The notes under the pieces: generated by a model
The model's input: only the letters and a program-made list of their open reading frames with translations
The model's database searches: none
What the model was told of the DNA's origin: nothing
Made by a program: the position numbers and the translations under genes
In this document: piece after piece, positions 1-8,654 of the stretch
Numbering within the stretch: position 1 is the first letter of the stretch
How the letters are laid out: the number at the start of each line of letters is the position of its first letter
Assembly (NCBI GenBank): GCA_038205805.1
Contig: JBBRBO010000011.1
Span: 1 to 55,188, forward strand
Origin: JBBSBY01 sp038205805
GTDB lineage: Bacteria > Desulfobacterota > Desulfomonilia > Desulfomonilales > Desulfomonilaceae
Direction of reading: 5' to 3'
Length of the DNA: 55,188 bases

Positions 1-133
1 AACCGGTCCACTGGAAGGAACCAACAACAAAATCAAAACTATGCAGAGACAAGCGTATGGATTCCGAGACAAGCAGTTTTTTATGCTCAAAATCTATGCT
101 CTGCACTCAACCAGGTACGCACTTGTCGGATGA
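1..133 (+). pseudogene. C-terminal end of an ISL3-family transposase (cut by window edge)
   Basis: The second frame is open from the first base to a TGA at 131-133 and gives 43 residues. They contain the GPLEGTNNKIKT and RQAYGFRD blocks typical of the C-terminus of ISL3-family (DDE) transposases, followed by a FFMLKIYALH-like segment. The rest lies outside the window, so it cannot be said whether the transposase is intact. The match rests on remembered family motifs. Confidence 0.75.
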
Positions 134-179
134 ACCTAAAAAAATAGCCTTGGACTCGGTGAACTCCACGAACAATACT

Positions 180-252
180 TGTAACCGTTCACAGCGGATT
201 GGCGCCTGGTTTGAATCGCGATGAGCCGCCGCCGGCGCGGTGAACGGTTACA
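180..252. repeat. P1 inverted pair (13-bp arms)
   Basis: The arms TGTAACCGTTCAC (180-192) and GTGAACGGTTACA (240-252) are perfect inverse complements around a 47-nt GC-rich loop. The same GGTGAACGGTTAC word recurs in many intergenic regions of the window (family P1). It lies between the transposase remnant and the hppA promoter. Confidence 0.75.
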
Positions 253-357
253 CATACATGACTAAATCGCAGTGAGGGCCTTTGAATCTGCGACGGAATC
301 CCCTTTTAGGCAAGACCACCGGATGCTCGAACCATGCGGACAGGGGGCGGTTTTTCC

Positions 358-386
358 TTGACATGTTTGTGTTTTGTCCTTAGTCT
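358..386 (+). promoter_or_regulatory. Putative sigma-70 promoter of hppA
   Basis: A perfect TTGACA (358-363) is followed after 17 nt by TAGTCT (381-386), a weak -10 box. hppA starts 65 nt downstream. The position is inferred from consensus only. Confidence 0.4.
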
Positions 387-451
387 ATACGGGTTTGGTG
401 TACTCTCATCCAGTGTAATTCTGCGTAGAATATTTTCAAGGAGGTAGGTGG

Positions 452-2530
452 ATGGATTGGGTCATTAACATTGCCCTTATATGTGGGGCGGCAGGCGTAG
501 CCTATAGTCTCATTACCGCGGGTTGGGTTTTTAAACAAGACGCCGGTAACGAGAGAATGCGCGAGATCTCCGGCTACGTGGCCGAAGGCGCCATGGCGTA
601 TCTTACCCGTCAGTACAAGGTTGTGGCCATTATCGCAGCCATTCTGGTGGCGGTAATTTACTGGGCCTTGGGCTGGGTTCCCGCACTAGGATTTATCATC
701 GGTTTGGTGGGCTCAGGTTTAGCCGGTTTCATCGGTATGAAAGTATCCGTGAACGCTAACGTGCGCGTTGCGGCGGCAGCCAGCAAGAGCCTTGCCGACG
801 CCATGGAGGTCGCCTTCAAGGGCGGTTCCGTGACGGGTATCCTCGTGACCGGTTTGGCCCTTCTTGGTGTTGCAGGATTCTATTTGCTCGCCAGCAGATA
901 CACTCCCGCTCCCGAACAAATTTTCAGCGCTTTGGTTGCGCTTGGCTTTGGTAGCTCTCTCATGAGCGTGTTCGCTCGTGTGGGCGGCGGTATCTACACC
1001 AAGGCCGCTGACGTGGGCGCCGACTTAGTCGGTAAAGTCGAAGCCGATCTTCCCGAAGACGATCCCCGCAACGCCGGCGTTATCGCCGACAACGTGGGCG
1101 ATAACGTTGGTGACTGCGCCGGTATGGCGGCCGACTTGTACGAGACCTACACGGTTACCATCGTAGCCGCTATGCTCCTCGCCAGCACCATTTACGGACT
1201 GAACTCCGCGGCGTTTTATCTTCCCCTTCTGATCGGCGGCGTGGCCATTATCGCCTCCATCATCGGAACCTTTGGCGTGAGACTGCCCCGCACCGGCAAC
1301 GAGAAGGACGTCTACATTATGGGCGCCCTGTATAAAGGCATGGCTATTTCCGGTGTTTTGGCTGCTATCGCCTTTTATTTCGTTGCCGCAAAACTGCCCT
1401 TGGGCGCTCCGTTGACCGGCACCCCGTATGAAATTTCCGTTATGAACATTTTCTGGATGGCAGTGTTGGGTTTGGTTTTGACCGGCCTTATCGTTGTCAT
1501 CACCGAGTATTTCACCGGCATGTACGGCCCTGTTAAATACGTGGCCGCAGCCAGCACCACGGGCCACGGCACCAACATCATCGCGGGCTTGGCCATCAGC
1601 ATGATCTCCACAGTGTTGCCCGTTATCGTCCTCGGCGCAGCGATCATGATCGCTTTCTACCTGGGCGGCGGCAGCATCAACGCCGGAACGGGACTCTACG
1701 GAATCGCCGTTACGGTTGTTTCCATGCTCTCCATGACTGGTATCGTTGTGGCCATTGACTCCTACGGTCCCATCACCGACAACGCCGGTGGTATCGCCGA
1801 AATGGCCGACCTCCCCCAAGAAGTTCGTGATAGAACCGACCCCTTGGACGCAGTTGGTAATACCACCAAGGCCGTCACAAAGGGTTATGCTATCGGTTCC
1901 GCAGCTCTGGCCGCCCTCGTGCTCTTCGCCGAATACACAAGAGCCCTTGAGCACGCCGGCTCCACGGTTACATTTGACCTGTCCTCACCCACAACTCTGA
2001 TCGGTCTGCTGGCCGGTGGAATCATTCCTTACTTCTTCGCAGCCCTTTGTATGTTGGCGGTGGGTAAGGCAGCCGGCTCCATCGTTGACGAAGTGCGTCG
2101 CCAGTTCCGTGAAATTCCCGGCCTAAGAGAGGGACTTCCCGGCGTAAAGGCGGAACACGGCAAGTGCGTGGATCTCGTTACCGCAGCAGCTCAACGAGAA
2201 ATGATCATTCCGTCCCTTTTGCCCGTCGTTATTCCTTTGATCGTGGCCTTCACCTTGGGTAAAGAAGCCCTTGGCGGACTCCTGATGGGAAGCATCGTGG
2301 TCGGTCTGTTCTTGGCTATTTCCATGACCACCGGCGGCGCCACATGGGACAATGCAAAGAAGTACATTGAAGAAGGTAACTTTGGCGGAAAGGGCAGCGA
2401 AGCCCACAAAGCGGCGGTCACGGGCGACACCGTAGGCGACCCCTACAAAGACACCGCAGGTCCTGCTTTGAACCCGGTTATCAAGGTTGTGAACATGGTT
2501 GCGCTCTTGCTGGTTCCTTACCTGCACTAA
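452..2530 (+). CDS. hppA: Membrane-bound proton-translocating pyrophosphatase (K+-independent type)
   Basis: The 692-residue protein hydrolyses cytoplasmic PPi and couples this to H+ export. About 15-16 hydrophobic segments fit the family. The PPi/Mg-binding motifs are visible: DVGADLVGKVE at residues 187-197 and DNVGDNVGDC at 213-222. The GNTTKA motif at 469-474 carries Lys473, where K+-dependent enzymes have Ala; this is known to mark the K+-independent, H+-pumping subfamily. The start has a strong AAGGAGG at 438-444. It is monocistronic, with a consensus-like promoter before it and a hairpin/T-tract terminator after it. A PPi-type phosphofructokinase lies at 42.6 kb. Confidence 0.97.
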   Translation: MDWVINIALICGAAGVAYSLITAGWVFKQDAGNERMREISGYVAEGAMAYLTRQYKVVAIIAAILVAVIYWALGWVPALGFIIGLVGSGLAGFIGMKVSVNANVRVAAAASKSLADAMEVAFKGGSVTGILVTGLALLGVAGFYLLASRYTPAPEQIFSALVALGFGSSLMSVFARVGGGIYTKAADVGADLVGKVEADLPEDDPRNAGVIADNVGDNVGDCAGMAADLYETYTVTIVAAMLLASTIYGLNSAAFYLPLLIGGVAIIASIIGTFGVRLPRTGNEKDVYIMGALYKGMAISGVLAAIAFYFVAAKLPLGAPLTGTPYEISVMNIFWMAVLGLVLTGLIVVITEYFTGMYGPVKYVAAASTTGHGTNIIAGLAISMISTVLPVIVLGAAIMIAFYLGGGSINAGTGLYGIAVTVVSMLSMTGIVVAIDSYGPITDNAGGIAEMADLPQEVRDRTDPLDAVGNTTKAVTKGYAIGSAALAALVLFAEYTRALEHAGSTVTFDLSSPTTLIGLLAGGIIPYFFAALCMLAVGKAAGSIVDEVRRQFREIPGLREGLPGVKAEHGKCVDLVTAAAQREMIIPSLLPVVIPLIVAFTLGKEALGGLLMGSIVVGLFLAISMTTGGATWDNAKKYIEEGNFGGKGSEAHKAAVTGDTVGDPYKDTAGPALNPVIKVVNMVALLLVPYLH

Positions 2531-2578
2531 GATACAACCACATTTATGTGATTTGATTTCTTATTTTATTGCTCATAC

Positions 2579-2605
2579 AGCCCCGCTTCGGCGGGGCTTT
2601 TTTAT
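2579..2605 (+). terminator. Intrinsic terminator of hppA
   Basis: Stem AGCCCCGC / GCGGGGCT with a TTCG tetraloop is followed directly by a T-rich run (2597-2605). It lies 49 nt after the hppA stop codon. Confidence 0.92.
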
Positions 2606-2630
2606 TGCCTCACGCAATCCAAATGTGTAT

Positions 2631-2854
2631 TACCGATATGCTTCCAACGGAGTAATATAGGTGAAGTTCATTTTTTGTGAGATTAGGTTTCTTGAAGTCT
2701 ATCTGAGAATGTTTAAGATTCGCCGAAAGCGGCATTTTCTCCTTGAAAAAAGCGGGTTTCGGCAATAGTAGAAGTTCTTGGAGAGGGGTTCGGGGAGAAG
2801 CCTTCTTCCAAGAAGGTTCTTCCCGATACTACTTCTTTGAGTGCGCATTGGTAT
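2631..2854 (+). repeat. R1 element, complete copy
   Basis: Starts TACCGATATGC and ends GCGCATTGGTAT. It contains the two R1 hairpins (CCGAAAGCGGC arm and the AAGCCTTCTT/AAGAAGGTTCTT arms). The flanks on both sides read TAT, which could be a short target duplication. Unlike most copies it is about 100 bp past a gene (hppA) that already has its own terminator, and its right end does not face a gene. Confidence 0.85.
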
Positions 2855-2941
2855 ATGGCCGCCTTGAACGAGATCGGTTTTCGGCGCCGCGTACGCGCTC
2901 ATACGCGTACCAACACCGGAGTAAACCTTCATTTTGCGGAA

Positions 2942-2983
2942 ACAGGGCCTTTTATCGGCCCTGTGTGCTCCATTATGGAGCAT
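2942..2983. other. Two adjacent hairpins
   Basis: ACAGGGCC (2942-2949) pairs with GGCCCTGT (2957-2964). It is followed at once by the 17-bp palindrome TGCTCCATTATGGAGCA (2967-2983). No T-tract follows on the plus strand. They do not belong to R1, P1 or P2. Role unknown. Confidence 0.6.
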
Positions 2984-3616
2984 AATTTACTTGTAGGTCA
3001 TCCAGCTCCGAGCCGGTCTATGATTAACTTAGAAGGGCTTTTTGCGAAATCGCTTTACGGCCCCGATTTTCTATCTTAAACTAATAATTATACGGTTACG
3101 AATCTTAATCAAATCAACTTTTTTCGCTCATTGTGAATCAGGGGTATATTTGAACTGCTCTCATTTCCGTCGGGAGAGTGTTTTGTAGGAGAGGAGTCTA
3201 TAATGAAATCGTTCCACCCGCTTGCACTCTAGGAATACTACCGACGCGCCTCTCGACGAGTATTGTCGCCGCCGACTATGTATGGGAGAGTAGGCTTTTC
3301 GTAACTTCTTTCTCCCGCTAGCTTGCTGCTTCACCGAATTGAAGTATTTCTCGTGGAGAAATACCGGTTTCCGCAACAGTGAATGTTCGCATGAAAGTCT
3401 CACGTCCGGATGCCACGTATATCGACCGCATAGAAGGTTTTTCGGTATGGGAGTTGAACCCCCCTCGCCCCCCTTGTCAGGGGGTAAGAGTCGGCTCCGA
3501 GTCAACGGGTGGTCAGGGACCAACCGTACGTCCCTCTGAGAAAGGGGATACAGGGGCTAAATCTGCCCGTATTCTCAGATGCTTTCATCCTTCCTTGTGA
3601 CGATACGTCATGGTCG

Positions 3617-3696
3617 TTCTGGGAGGGGGGTTGGGAGAGAAACTCCTTTCAAGGAGGTTGTCCCCGATATTACTTCTTGAATGAACGCGTTGGTAT
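3617..3696 (+). repeat. R1 right-end fragment
   Basis: Only the right third of R1 is present, ending GCGTTGGTAT. The terminal hairpin has changed arms (AACTCCTTT / AAGGAGGTT) that still pair, unlike the AAGCCTTCTT/AAGAAGGTT of other copies. This is a compensatory change. Confidence 0.65.
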
Positions 3697-3937
3697 TCGG
3701 GATCTTATCCAAACAAAATATGTTTAGCAGACATTCGCTCGACGATCCGTTGACATATTTTCGGTTTCGTCGAGAGAGTCCAAGGGAGAAGCATGTACGA
3801 TTCAGTCGTTATGCCGATTTCTTCACAAGGTGGTAAGGTAAGAGTGTTTAGGTTCGTTAATCTCAAGTTCATTCGGGGCGCAGACGTTTCCATACAGCCA
3901 AAGGCCATTTCTCAAGGTGAACTACCGTTTTCAGGGA

Positions 3938-4025
3938 TTATCACCAGTTTCTTAGAACGAGGTTGGAAAAACCTGCTTCGCAAAAAAGCTTTACCGCTAT
4001 TACGATTAGGAAAGGGTATTGGTAT
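3938..4025 (-). repeat. R1 left-end fragment
   Basis: Resembles the left half of R1 read on the minus strand (TTATCAC...TTTCTTAGAA, AACCTGCTT, and a terminal GGTATTGGTAT). It lies 72 bp from the stop of cobO. Confidence 0.55.
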
Positions 4026-4096
4026 CAGAATACTCCTCCCTAACTTTTCCCCTAAGCTGGGGAAGGGAAACCGGAAAACTCCCCTCAAAATCTCGA

Positions 4097-4624
4097 CTAA
4101 TACTCGATCCCGATCTGGGCGGCTAGTCCGGCCTCGAAGTAATGTTTTCTGTTCCGCATTTCCATAGCGGCGTCTGCGCGGTCAACAATTTCGGGTCGCG
4201 CCTCCCTTCCCGTGAGTACGACACGAACGCCCTGAGGTATTTCGTCGAGTACGCGCAGTAGATCTTCAAGGACAATGAGATGCTTGTGGATCGCCATATT
4301 CACTTCATCCAAGATCACGAGGTCGTAAAGGCCGCCTTGAATGGCCTCTTGGGCTTCTCTTAGGGCCTGTTCAGCCATAAGACAGTCTTTCTTGCTCCCC
4401 CTCTCCCCGCGAATAAACCCTTTGCGCCCCATGGGTTTTATGGTGAGAAAATCGGGCCACAGCTCCGCGGAATAATGCTCACCTGTGGAATCCGGGGCTT
4501 TCAGGAACTGCACCATACAAACTCTAGAGCCTTCCAGCACGGCCCAAACCGCTCTTCCCAAAGCAGCCGTGGTCTTGCCTTTACCATGGCCCGTGAAGAC
4601 CTCGACTTGCCGTTTTTGTGTCAT
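4097..4624 (-). CDS. cobO: Cob(I)alamin adenosyltransferase, CobO/BtuR type
   Basis: 175 residues. Transfers the adenosyl group of ATP to cob(I)alamin/corrinoids in the cytoplasm. The Walker-like P-loop GHGKGKTT lies at residues 12-19, followed by family segments VCMVQFLKAP and the DLVILDEVN Walker B region, and a C-terminal region rich in RNRKHYFEAG, typical of CobO. I chose the ATG at 4624 because GGAGG lies just before it; a longer frame starting at 4735 has no such signal. It is the last gene of the minus-strand block containing the molybdoenzyme, but 235 bp from its neighbour, so cotranscription is uncertain. Corrinoid use fits the RACo-like activator at 17.6 kb. Confidence 0.93.
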   Translation of the reverse strand: MTQKRQVEVFTGHGKGKTTAALGRAVWAVLEGSRVCMVQFLKAPDSTGEHYSAELWPDFLTIKPMGRKGFIRGERGSKKDCLMAEQALREAQEAIQGGLYDLVILDEVNMAIHKHLIVLEDLLRVLDEIPQGVRVVLTGREARPEIVDRADAAMEMRNRKHYFEAGLAAQIGIEY

Positions 4625-4761
4625 TTTTCCTCCATGCGGATAATCACGTGGCGTCGCTTGTGTGGTTATAGCCGCCATTTTGCACAAGCGCGGCAGTAAC
4701 GTCGTGTCGTACTGGTTCAATGAGGCCGGCGCCACTTATTGGAATCACGTATGGAGCGCCT

Positions 4762-4786
4762 GAGAGAGGAGATGAGTCTCCCCTCC
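4762..4786. repeat. P2 palindrome
   Basis: GAGAGAGGAGA and TCTCCCCTCC arms around a TGAG centre. A P1 word follows at 4819-4831. The same P2-then-P1 arrangement occurs at 32.5 kb. Confidence 0.6.
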
Positions 4787-4818
4787 AGCTTTTGCCGTCC
4801 ACAGAGCCGCCTCGACTC

Positions 4819-4831
4819 GGTGAACGCTTAC
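4819..4831 (+). repeat. P1 word (single)
   Basis: GGTGAACGCTTAC, preceded by CAGAGCCGCCTC (4802-4813). The same 12-mer occurs before the P1 word at 49041. One mismatch to the P1 consensus. Confidence 0.55.
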
Positions 4832-4859
4832 GTTGCGTCAGTCGGACGAATTGCGGCGT

Positions 4860-5438
4860 CTAGGTAAGCGCTTCCGTGACGTGTCCCGGGGGCTCCTCTT
4901 TCTCTTCCAAGGTTTCGGCGTAGCGTTTTCGCAGCAGGTCGGAGACATCACCGACAGGTCCGAAATGTAAGCATTGTGTTAAACATCCGGTGACGCATGC
5001 CGGCTTGAGGCCTTGATCCACTCTATCCATGCAGTAATCGCACTTGATGGCCTTACCGGTCTCATGGTTCCATTGGGGGACGCCCCACGGACATGCGGCT
5101 ATACACGACTTGCACCCTATGCACAGGGACTCGTCGATGTATACGATGCCGTCTTTCTCCCGCTTCTTGATTGCATGCGTAGGGCACACGTTCGCACAAA
5201 CGGGGTTCGTGCAGTGAAGACACGGCAGAAAGTGATAATTCATCTTCAGTTTATCGCCCTCTATTTTGGGATTATTTTCGATAATTCGACAATATCGAGG
5301 ACCTATTGGAAGATTATTCTTCATCTTGCAATGAAGTTCGCAACTGTAGCAGCCGATGCAGCGGCTGGAATCATGGTAAAGATAGAGCTGATTCTCGTCG
5401 CCAACATCTTCGTTCAGCGGCTTGGGATGCGCCGACAT
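4860..5438 (-). CDS. 4Fe-4S ferredoxin subunit of a DMSO-reductase-family complex (PsrB/PhsB/DmsB type)
   Basis: 192 residues with four cysteine clusters in the order typical of electron-transfer subunits: CIGCYSCELHC, CLHCTNPVCANVCP, CIGCKSCIAACP and CDYCMDRVDQG...ACVTGC. Four [4Fe-4S] clusters are expected, passing electrons to or from the molybdenum subunit encoded just upstream (gap 82 bp, same strand). The start at 5438 (MSAHPK) has GGAGG six bases before it; the longer start at 5450 would put that signal inside the gene. No twin-arginine signal is present, as usual for this subunit. Confidence 0.9.
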   Translation of the reverse strand: MSAHPKPLNEDVGDENQLYLYHDSSRCIGCYSCELHCKMKNNLPIGPRYCRIIENNPKIEGDKLKMNYHFLPCLHCTNPVCANVCPTHAIKKREKDGIVYIDESLCIGCKSCIAACPWGVPQWNHETGKAIKCDYCMDRVDQGLKPACVTGCLTQCLHFGPVGDVSDLLRKRYAETLEEKEEPPGHVTEALT

Positions 5439-5520
5439 ACTTTCCTCCACGTATTCCGTAGGTAAACATGTTTTTTACACGTAAATTGATGGTCTTTCTT
5501 TAAAAACAGCCGTCATTTCG

Positions 5521-7626
5521 CTAGTGGGTGGCTATACGGGCTTCAGGATTGAGCTTTTCCAAAGTGATAAAGCACTCCTGCATTGCGGCGCTTCCGCCCA
5601 CTACATCCGAAATAATGCTCTGGAGTGTGGAATCCGCCAACCCTGTCCGGTAAGCAACGGTCTGGGCGGCCGCCTTTTTCCCGAGGGCATGGGGGATATA
5701 GGCCGCTTCGGGATGGATTCCCTCGGTCGTGTAGACCATTATTTCACCTGAACCGGCATCGGACGTAACGCGCACTAAGTCTCCCGCCTTCAGATTCATC
5801 TTGGCCGCAGTGGCCGTGTTAATCCATATAGGTAGCGTGGGGGCCACTTCTCGTATGTAGATATTATTCGCCATAGACCCCTGCGTAAAAAGGGGATTGC
5901 GTCCAATAAGGAGGCGAAGCTTGCCCGTGGGGACTTCAACATGTTCATAAGGAGGTAGGGACTCCAGGCTGTTTTCATCCATTTTCGAGGAGATCACTTC
6001 GATCTTCTTCGAGGGAGTCTTAAACTTCAGTCCGGTTTCCCGATCCCAATAGATCTTGTCCTTTGCGAGATTCACCACACCTTTTTCGTCGAACTCGGAA
6101 AGGTCGATGCCCGTCTCCGAGAGCTTCCAAGCGTTGTACTCGTTAATATCCTTATAAGGGAATTTGTCCCCAAAACCCACACGCTCCGCCAGTTCCTTGA
6201 AGATGCGCCACGCAGGCCGCGTGTCGCACCTGGGTTCCAACACTTCACGGCGTAGAGCGAGAATCGGCTTGAGACCCTTACGCTCTTGAATAGGGTCGCC
6301 GCGCTCGAGGAAGGTGGCTTCGGGTAAGATGACGTCCGAGTACCAGGCAGTGTCGCTCCAGTTGACGTCTATGGCCACCACGAGATCCATCTTGTCCAGA
6401 TCCTTTATTAATCGTGACGTATCGGGTGTGGAATACAGCGGATCAAAGCGATAGATGATGAGCCCTTTCACGGGATAAGGTTGCTCCGTCTCGATGGCTT
6501 CCGCCAGCATGTGCGCGACGCCCTGCGACTTATCTACGATGGGAAAGCGTTTACCGGGACCTATTTGGTCAAACCGATCACCGGCCACGGCGGGAATAGT
6601 GGAAGGTAGTTCTTTCATCGGCTTGCGGCCCACATCCGCCAACCCCTTTTTGAAAAATAAGCCGCCGGGTGTTTCGTATGAGCCCATGAGAGCATTCAGA
6701 AACAGAATGGACCGTCTCATGTGGAACTCACTCTTGTAGCGCGCCGCAAACCACCCGATATGGAATATCACTTTGGGTTTGGCTGCGCCGAACTCCTCCG
6801 CAAGTCTGCGAATGGTCTTGGCCGAGATGTCCGTTTCCTGCGCCGCCCATTCCGGAGTGTAAGGCTGCACATACTGCTCGAGCGCCTCGAAATCCTTTAC
6901 CCAGGTGTTTACGAATTTTTCGTCATACAGGCGCTTGTTGATGATTTCGTTCATCAGCCCGAGGTTAAAGGCCCAATCCGTCCCGGGACGAATGCGAGCC
7001 CAATAGTAGGATCTCACCGCTGTTTTGGACGCGCGAGGATCAATGGTCACTATCTTAACCCCGTTGTCTGTTGCGGCCATGAGCTGATTCACTTCCGCCA
7101 CGGTAAGAGACTCATATATATTTCTGCCGTAGAGGACTGTGTAGGCCGAGTTTTCCAAATCAAACCCAAGCGCCTTACGCCCTACGCCGAGGGTAACCTG
7201 ACAAGCCGTATGCAAGGAGAGCGGACACACGCTGTTGTGAGTAAAGTCGTTGGGTGTTCCCAAACCACGCGCAAAGGCCTTCACGAACTCATTGTTGAGA
7301 CTTCCGCGCCAACCGACCAAAATGCTTTCAGGTCCGTAAAGCTTCTTGATGACATTGAGTTTGTCGGCGATGTAGCTGTAGGCTTCTTCCCATGAGGCTT
7401 CTCGAAACTGACCCGAACCTCGTGGTCCCATACGTATCTGCGGCGTTGTGGGACGTTCCGGATCCTGCACCAGCCACTTAGCGGTCGCGCCTTTTGCGCA
7501 CAAGCGCGTGCCTATGGATCCCACGTTGGGATTGCCGAAAATTGTCGATATTGCGCCGTTATCCAATGTTACTTCAATTGGACAACGCGCCGAGCACATT
7601 TCACATTGACTGTATTTGGTCTCCAT
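5521..7626 (-). CDS. Molybdopterin oxidoreductase catalytic subunit, thiosulfate/polysulfide-reductase-like
   Basis: 701 residues. The N-terminal [4Fe-4S] motif is Cys8-x2-Cys11-x3-Cys15-x27-Cys43. The molybdenum ligand is probably Cys134 in HNSVCPLS. Downstream come the usual cofactor-binding stretches (TIDPRASKTA, AIDVNWSDTAW, LPEATFLERGD) and a C-terminal molydopterin-dinucleotide-binding domain (GRNPLFTQGSM onward). The size and layout fit PhsA/PsrA. No twin-arginine leader is found, even reading codons upstream of the ATG, although PhsA/PsrA enzymes are normally exported; a cytoplasmic location is inferred. An AGGAGC ribosome site precedes the start. The substrate (thiosulfate, polysulfide, tetrathionate or other) cannot be told from sequence. 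Confidence 0.88.
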   Translation of the reverse strand: METKYSQCEMCSARCPIEVTLDNGAISTIFGNPNVGSIGTRLCAKGATAKWLVQDPERPTTPQIRMGPRGSGQFREASWEEAYSYIADKLNVIKKLYGPESILVGWRGSLNNEFVKAFARGLGTPNDFTHNSVCPLSLHTACQVTLGVGRKALGFDLENSAYTVLYGRNIYESLTVAEVNQLMAATDNGVKIVTIDPRASKTAVRSYYWARIRPGTDWAFNLGLMNEIINKRLYDEKFVNTWVKDFEALEQYVQPYTPEWAAQETDISAKTIRRLAEEFGAAKPKVIFHIGWFAARYKSEFHMRRSILFLNALMGSYETPGGLFFKKGLADVGRKPMKELPSTIPAVAGDRFDQIGPGKRFPIVDKSQGVAHMLAEAIETEQPYPVKGLIIYRFDPLYSTPDTSRLIKDLDKMDLVVAIDVNWSDTAWYSDVILPEATFLERGDPIQERKGLKPILALRREVLEPRCDTRPAWRIFKELAERVGFGDKFPYKDINEYNAWKLSETGIDLSEFDEKGVVNLAKDKIYWDRETGLKFKTPSKKIEVISSKMDENSLESLPPYEHVEVPTGKLRLLIGRNPLFTQGSMANNIYIREVAPTLPIWINTATAAKMNLKAGDLVRVTSDAGSGEIMVYTTEGIHPEAAYIPHALGKKAAAQTVAYRTGLADSTLQSIISDVVGGSAAMQECFITLEKLNPEARIATH

Positions 7627-7856
7627 ACGGAAGGCTCCTGTTGTGAAGTATAGTCGTAATCGTGCACCGGGCTTTAGGAGTCGGCGAGCCCGGTTGAAAG
7701 CATAATCGTCTCTAACTAAATCGGGCGATCACCAAGCTGCGGATCGCATGGTCGTATACCTTTCGCTCTCGGGTGAGTCTATAGTCCCCTGAGCCCTTAA
7801 TTTCTCACTCATTATCCTTCACAGGGCTTGAGACGCTTCTGCGCCCGATGAAATCA

Positions 7857-7880
7857 GGAGCGGAGACTCATCTCCCCTCC
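7857..7880. repeat. P2 palindrome
   Basis: GGAGCGGAGA and TCTCCCCTCC arms around CTCA. It lies just past the stop codon of the small membrane protein (7895). Confidence 0.65.
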
Positions 7881-7894
7881 GGACCACCCCATCG

Positions 7895-8455
7895 TCATTC
7901 CGAAGCCTTGGGCGTCTCCTGCGGAGGCTTACTCTCATCCAATAGTGTTTTTATCCATCGAAAGTAGGGTATCTTGTACTTAATTTTACGAAACACGAGC
8001 ACGGCTGCGATATAAAGCGCAACAAACGGACAGGCGTAATTCACCGTTTGATTCGTAAACAGCACCTGGAACGAAACATCGGAAAACCTGTGGCTCATCC
8101 ATAGTAAAGCAAAAAAGGCCGGCCAAATAAAGCCCGCCGATAGAGTAACTTGATAAAAAAATGAGCGCCCGTAGGCGTCATTCGCTATTTTGTTGGCCGC
8201 CTGGTACGCGCTCTTGTCGCCCGCCTTGAGAGCCTCTATGGAAATGTTGTGGTAACGCTCAACGTTTTCGCTTAGAGTAGCAATATGCCTGCGATTTATG
8301 AGAAACAGAAGGGAAATCGTGATTTCCCCGACAATAACGGCTAAAAACGCCAAAACCAAAGTCCCTATGAGAAAATCAATAAAGGCGTATCCTGTGAGGC
8401 GAAAGAAGAAAATTAAGAATGAATCTACAGGAATAATATAGGGATGCATCTCCAT
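7895..8455 (-). CDS. Small integral membrane protein of unknown function (three predicted TM segments)
   Basis: 186 residues. One hydrophobic segment at about 23-53 (FIDFLIGTLVLAFLAV...), a polar, possibly helical stretch at 55-95 (LINRRHIATLSENVERY...), then two more membrane segments at about 100-120 and 135-158, and a charged tail. The layout of one membrane helix, a helical hairpin, then two more faintly recalls DUF106/Oxa1-superfamily proteins, but I would not name it. It is encoded between the molybdoenzyme and TauE on the same strand, a place where a quinone-reactive NrfD subunit might be expected; it is too short and unlike NrfD. No clear ribosome site precedes the ATG; a P1 word (8461-8470) sits there instead. 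Confidence 0.75.
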   Translation of the reverse strand: MEMHPYIIPVDSFLIFFFRLTGYAFIDFLIGTLVLAFLAVIVGEITISLLFLINRRHIATLSENVERYHNISIEALKAGDKSAYQAANKIANDAYGRSFFYQVTLSAGFIWPAFFALLWMSHRFSDVSFQVLFTNQTVNYACPFVALYIAAVLVFRKIKYKIPYFRWIKTLLDESKPPQETPKASE

Positions 8456-8460
8456 TTAGG

Positions 8461-8470
8461 AACCGTTCAC
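8461..8470 (-). repeat. P1 word at a start codon
   Basis: AACCGTTCAC on the plus strand (GTGAACGGTT on minus) ends six bases before the ATG of the 186-residue membrane protein, where a ribosome site would normally lie. Confidence 0.5.
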
Positions 8471-8579
8471 GGCAAAAATATTTTGGCTGGTTTAACCGAC
8501 ATTTGTAGAGCAAACATATCGTATACGTTGGTCCGGCGGCTCGCTACCACGGGAGTATAATCTTACATGGCGCCTCTGG

Positions 8580-8612
8580 AAAAAAAGGCGGGACGGATCA
8601 GCTATCCGTCCC
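8580..8612 (-). terminator. Intrinsic terminator of the tauE-like gene
   Basis: Read on the minus strand: GGGACGGAT, loop AGCTG, ATCCGTCCC, then GCC and seven T. A perfect 9-bp stem 43 nt after the stop at 8655. It implies that the TauE gene is normally terminated before the next gene. Confidence 0.92.
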
Positions 8613-8654
8613 TTACAGCAACCCCAGTCGCCTCATAGGGCAAACAAAAAAAAT

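Larger units (their letters stand above)
2606..4096. other. Gene-free, repeat-filled intergenic region
   Basis: I find no reading frame here with protein-like composition and a ribosome binding site. The stretch holds one complete R1 element (2631-2854), a right-end fragment (3617-3696), a diverged middle part (about 3337-3385) and a left-end fragment in the opposite direction (3938-4025). Two adjacent hairpins lie at 2942-2983. The mixture suggests repeated insertion and decay. Confidence 0.7.

Noticed and set aside
1025..1954. Long reading frame on the minus strand inside hppA (309 codons)
   Set aside because: It is fully antisense to a certain gene; the His/Gly/Asp-rich product has no family features and reflects codon usage of hppA.
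3793..4167. 124-codon frame in the repeat region before cobO
   Set aside because: It runs through an R1 fragment and overlaps the end of cobO; composition is not protein-like and there is no ribosome site.
4625..4859. Cobalamin riboswitch before cobO
   Set aside because: No B12-box-like sequence could be recognised in the leader; only P2 and P1 palindromes are present.
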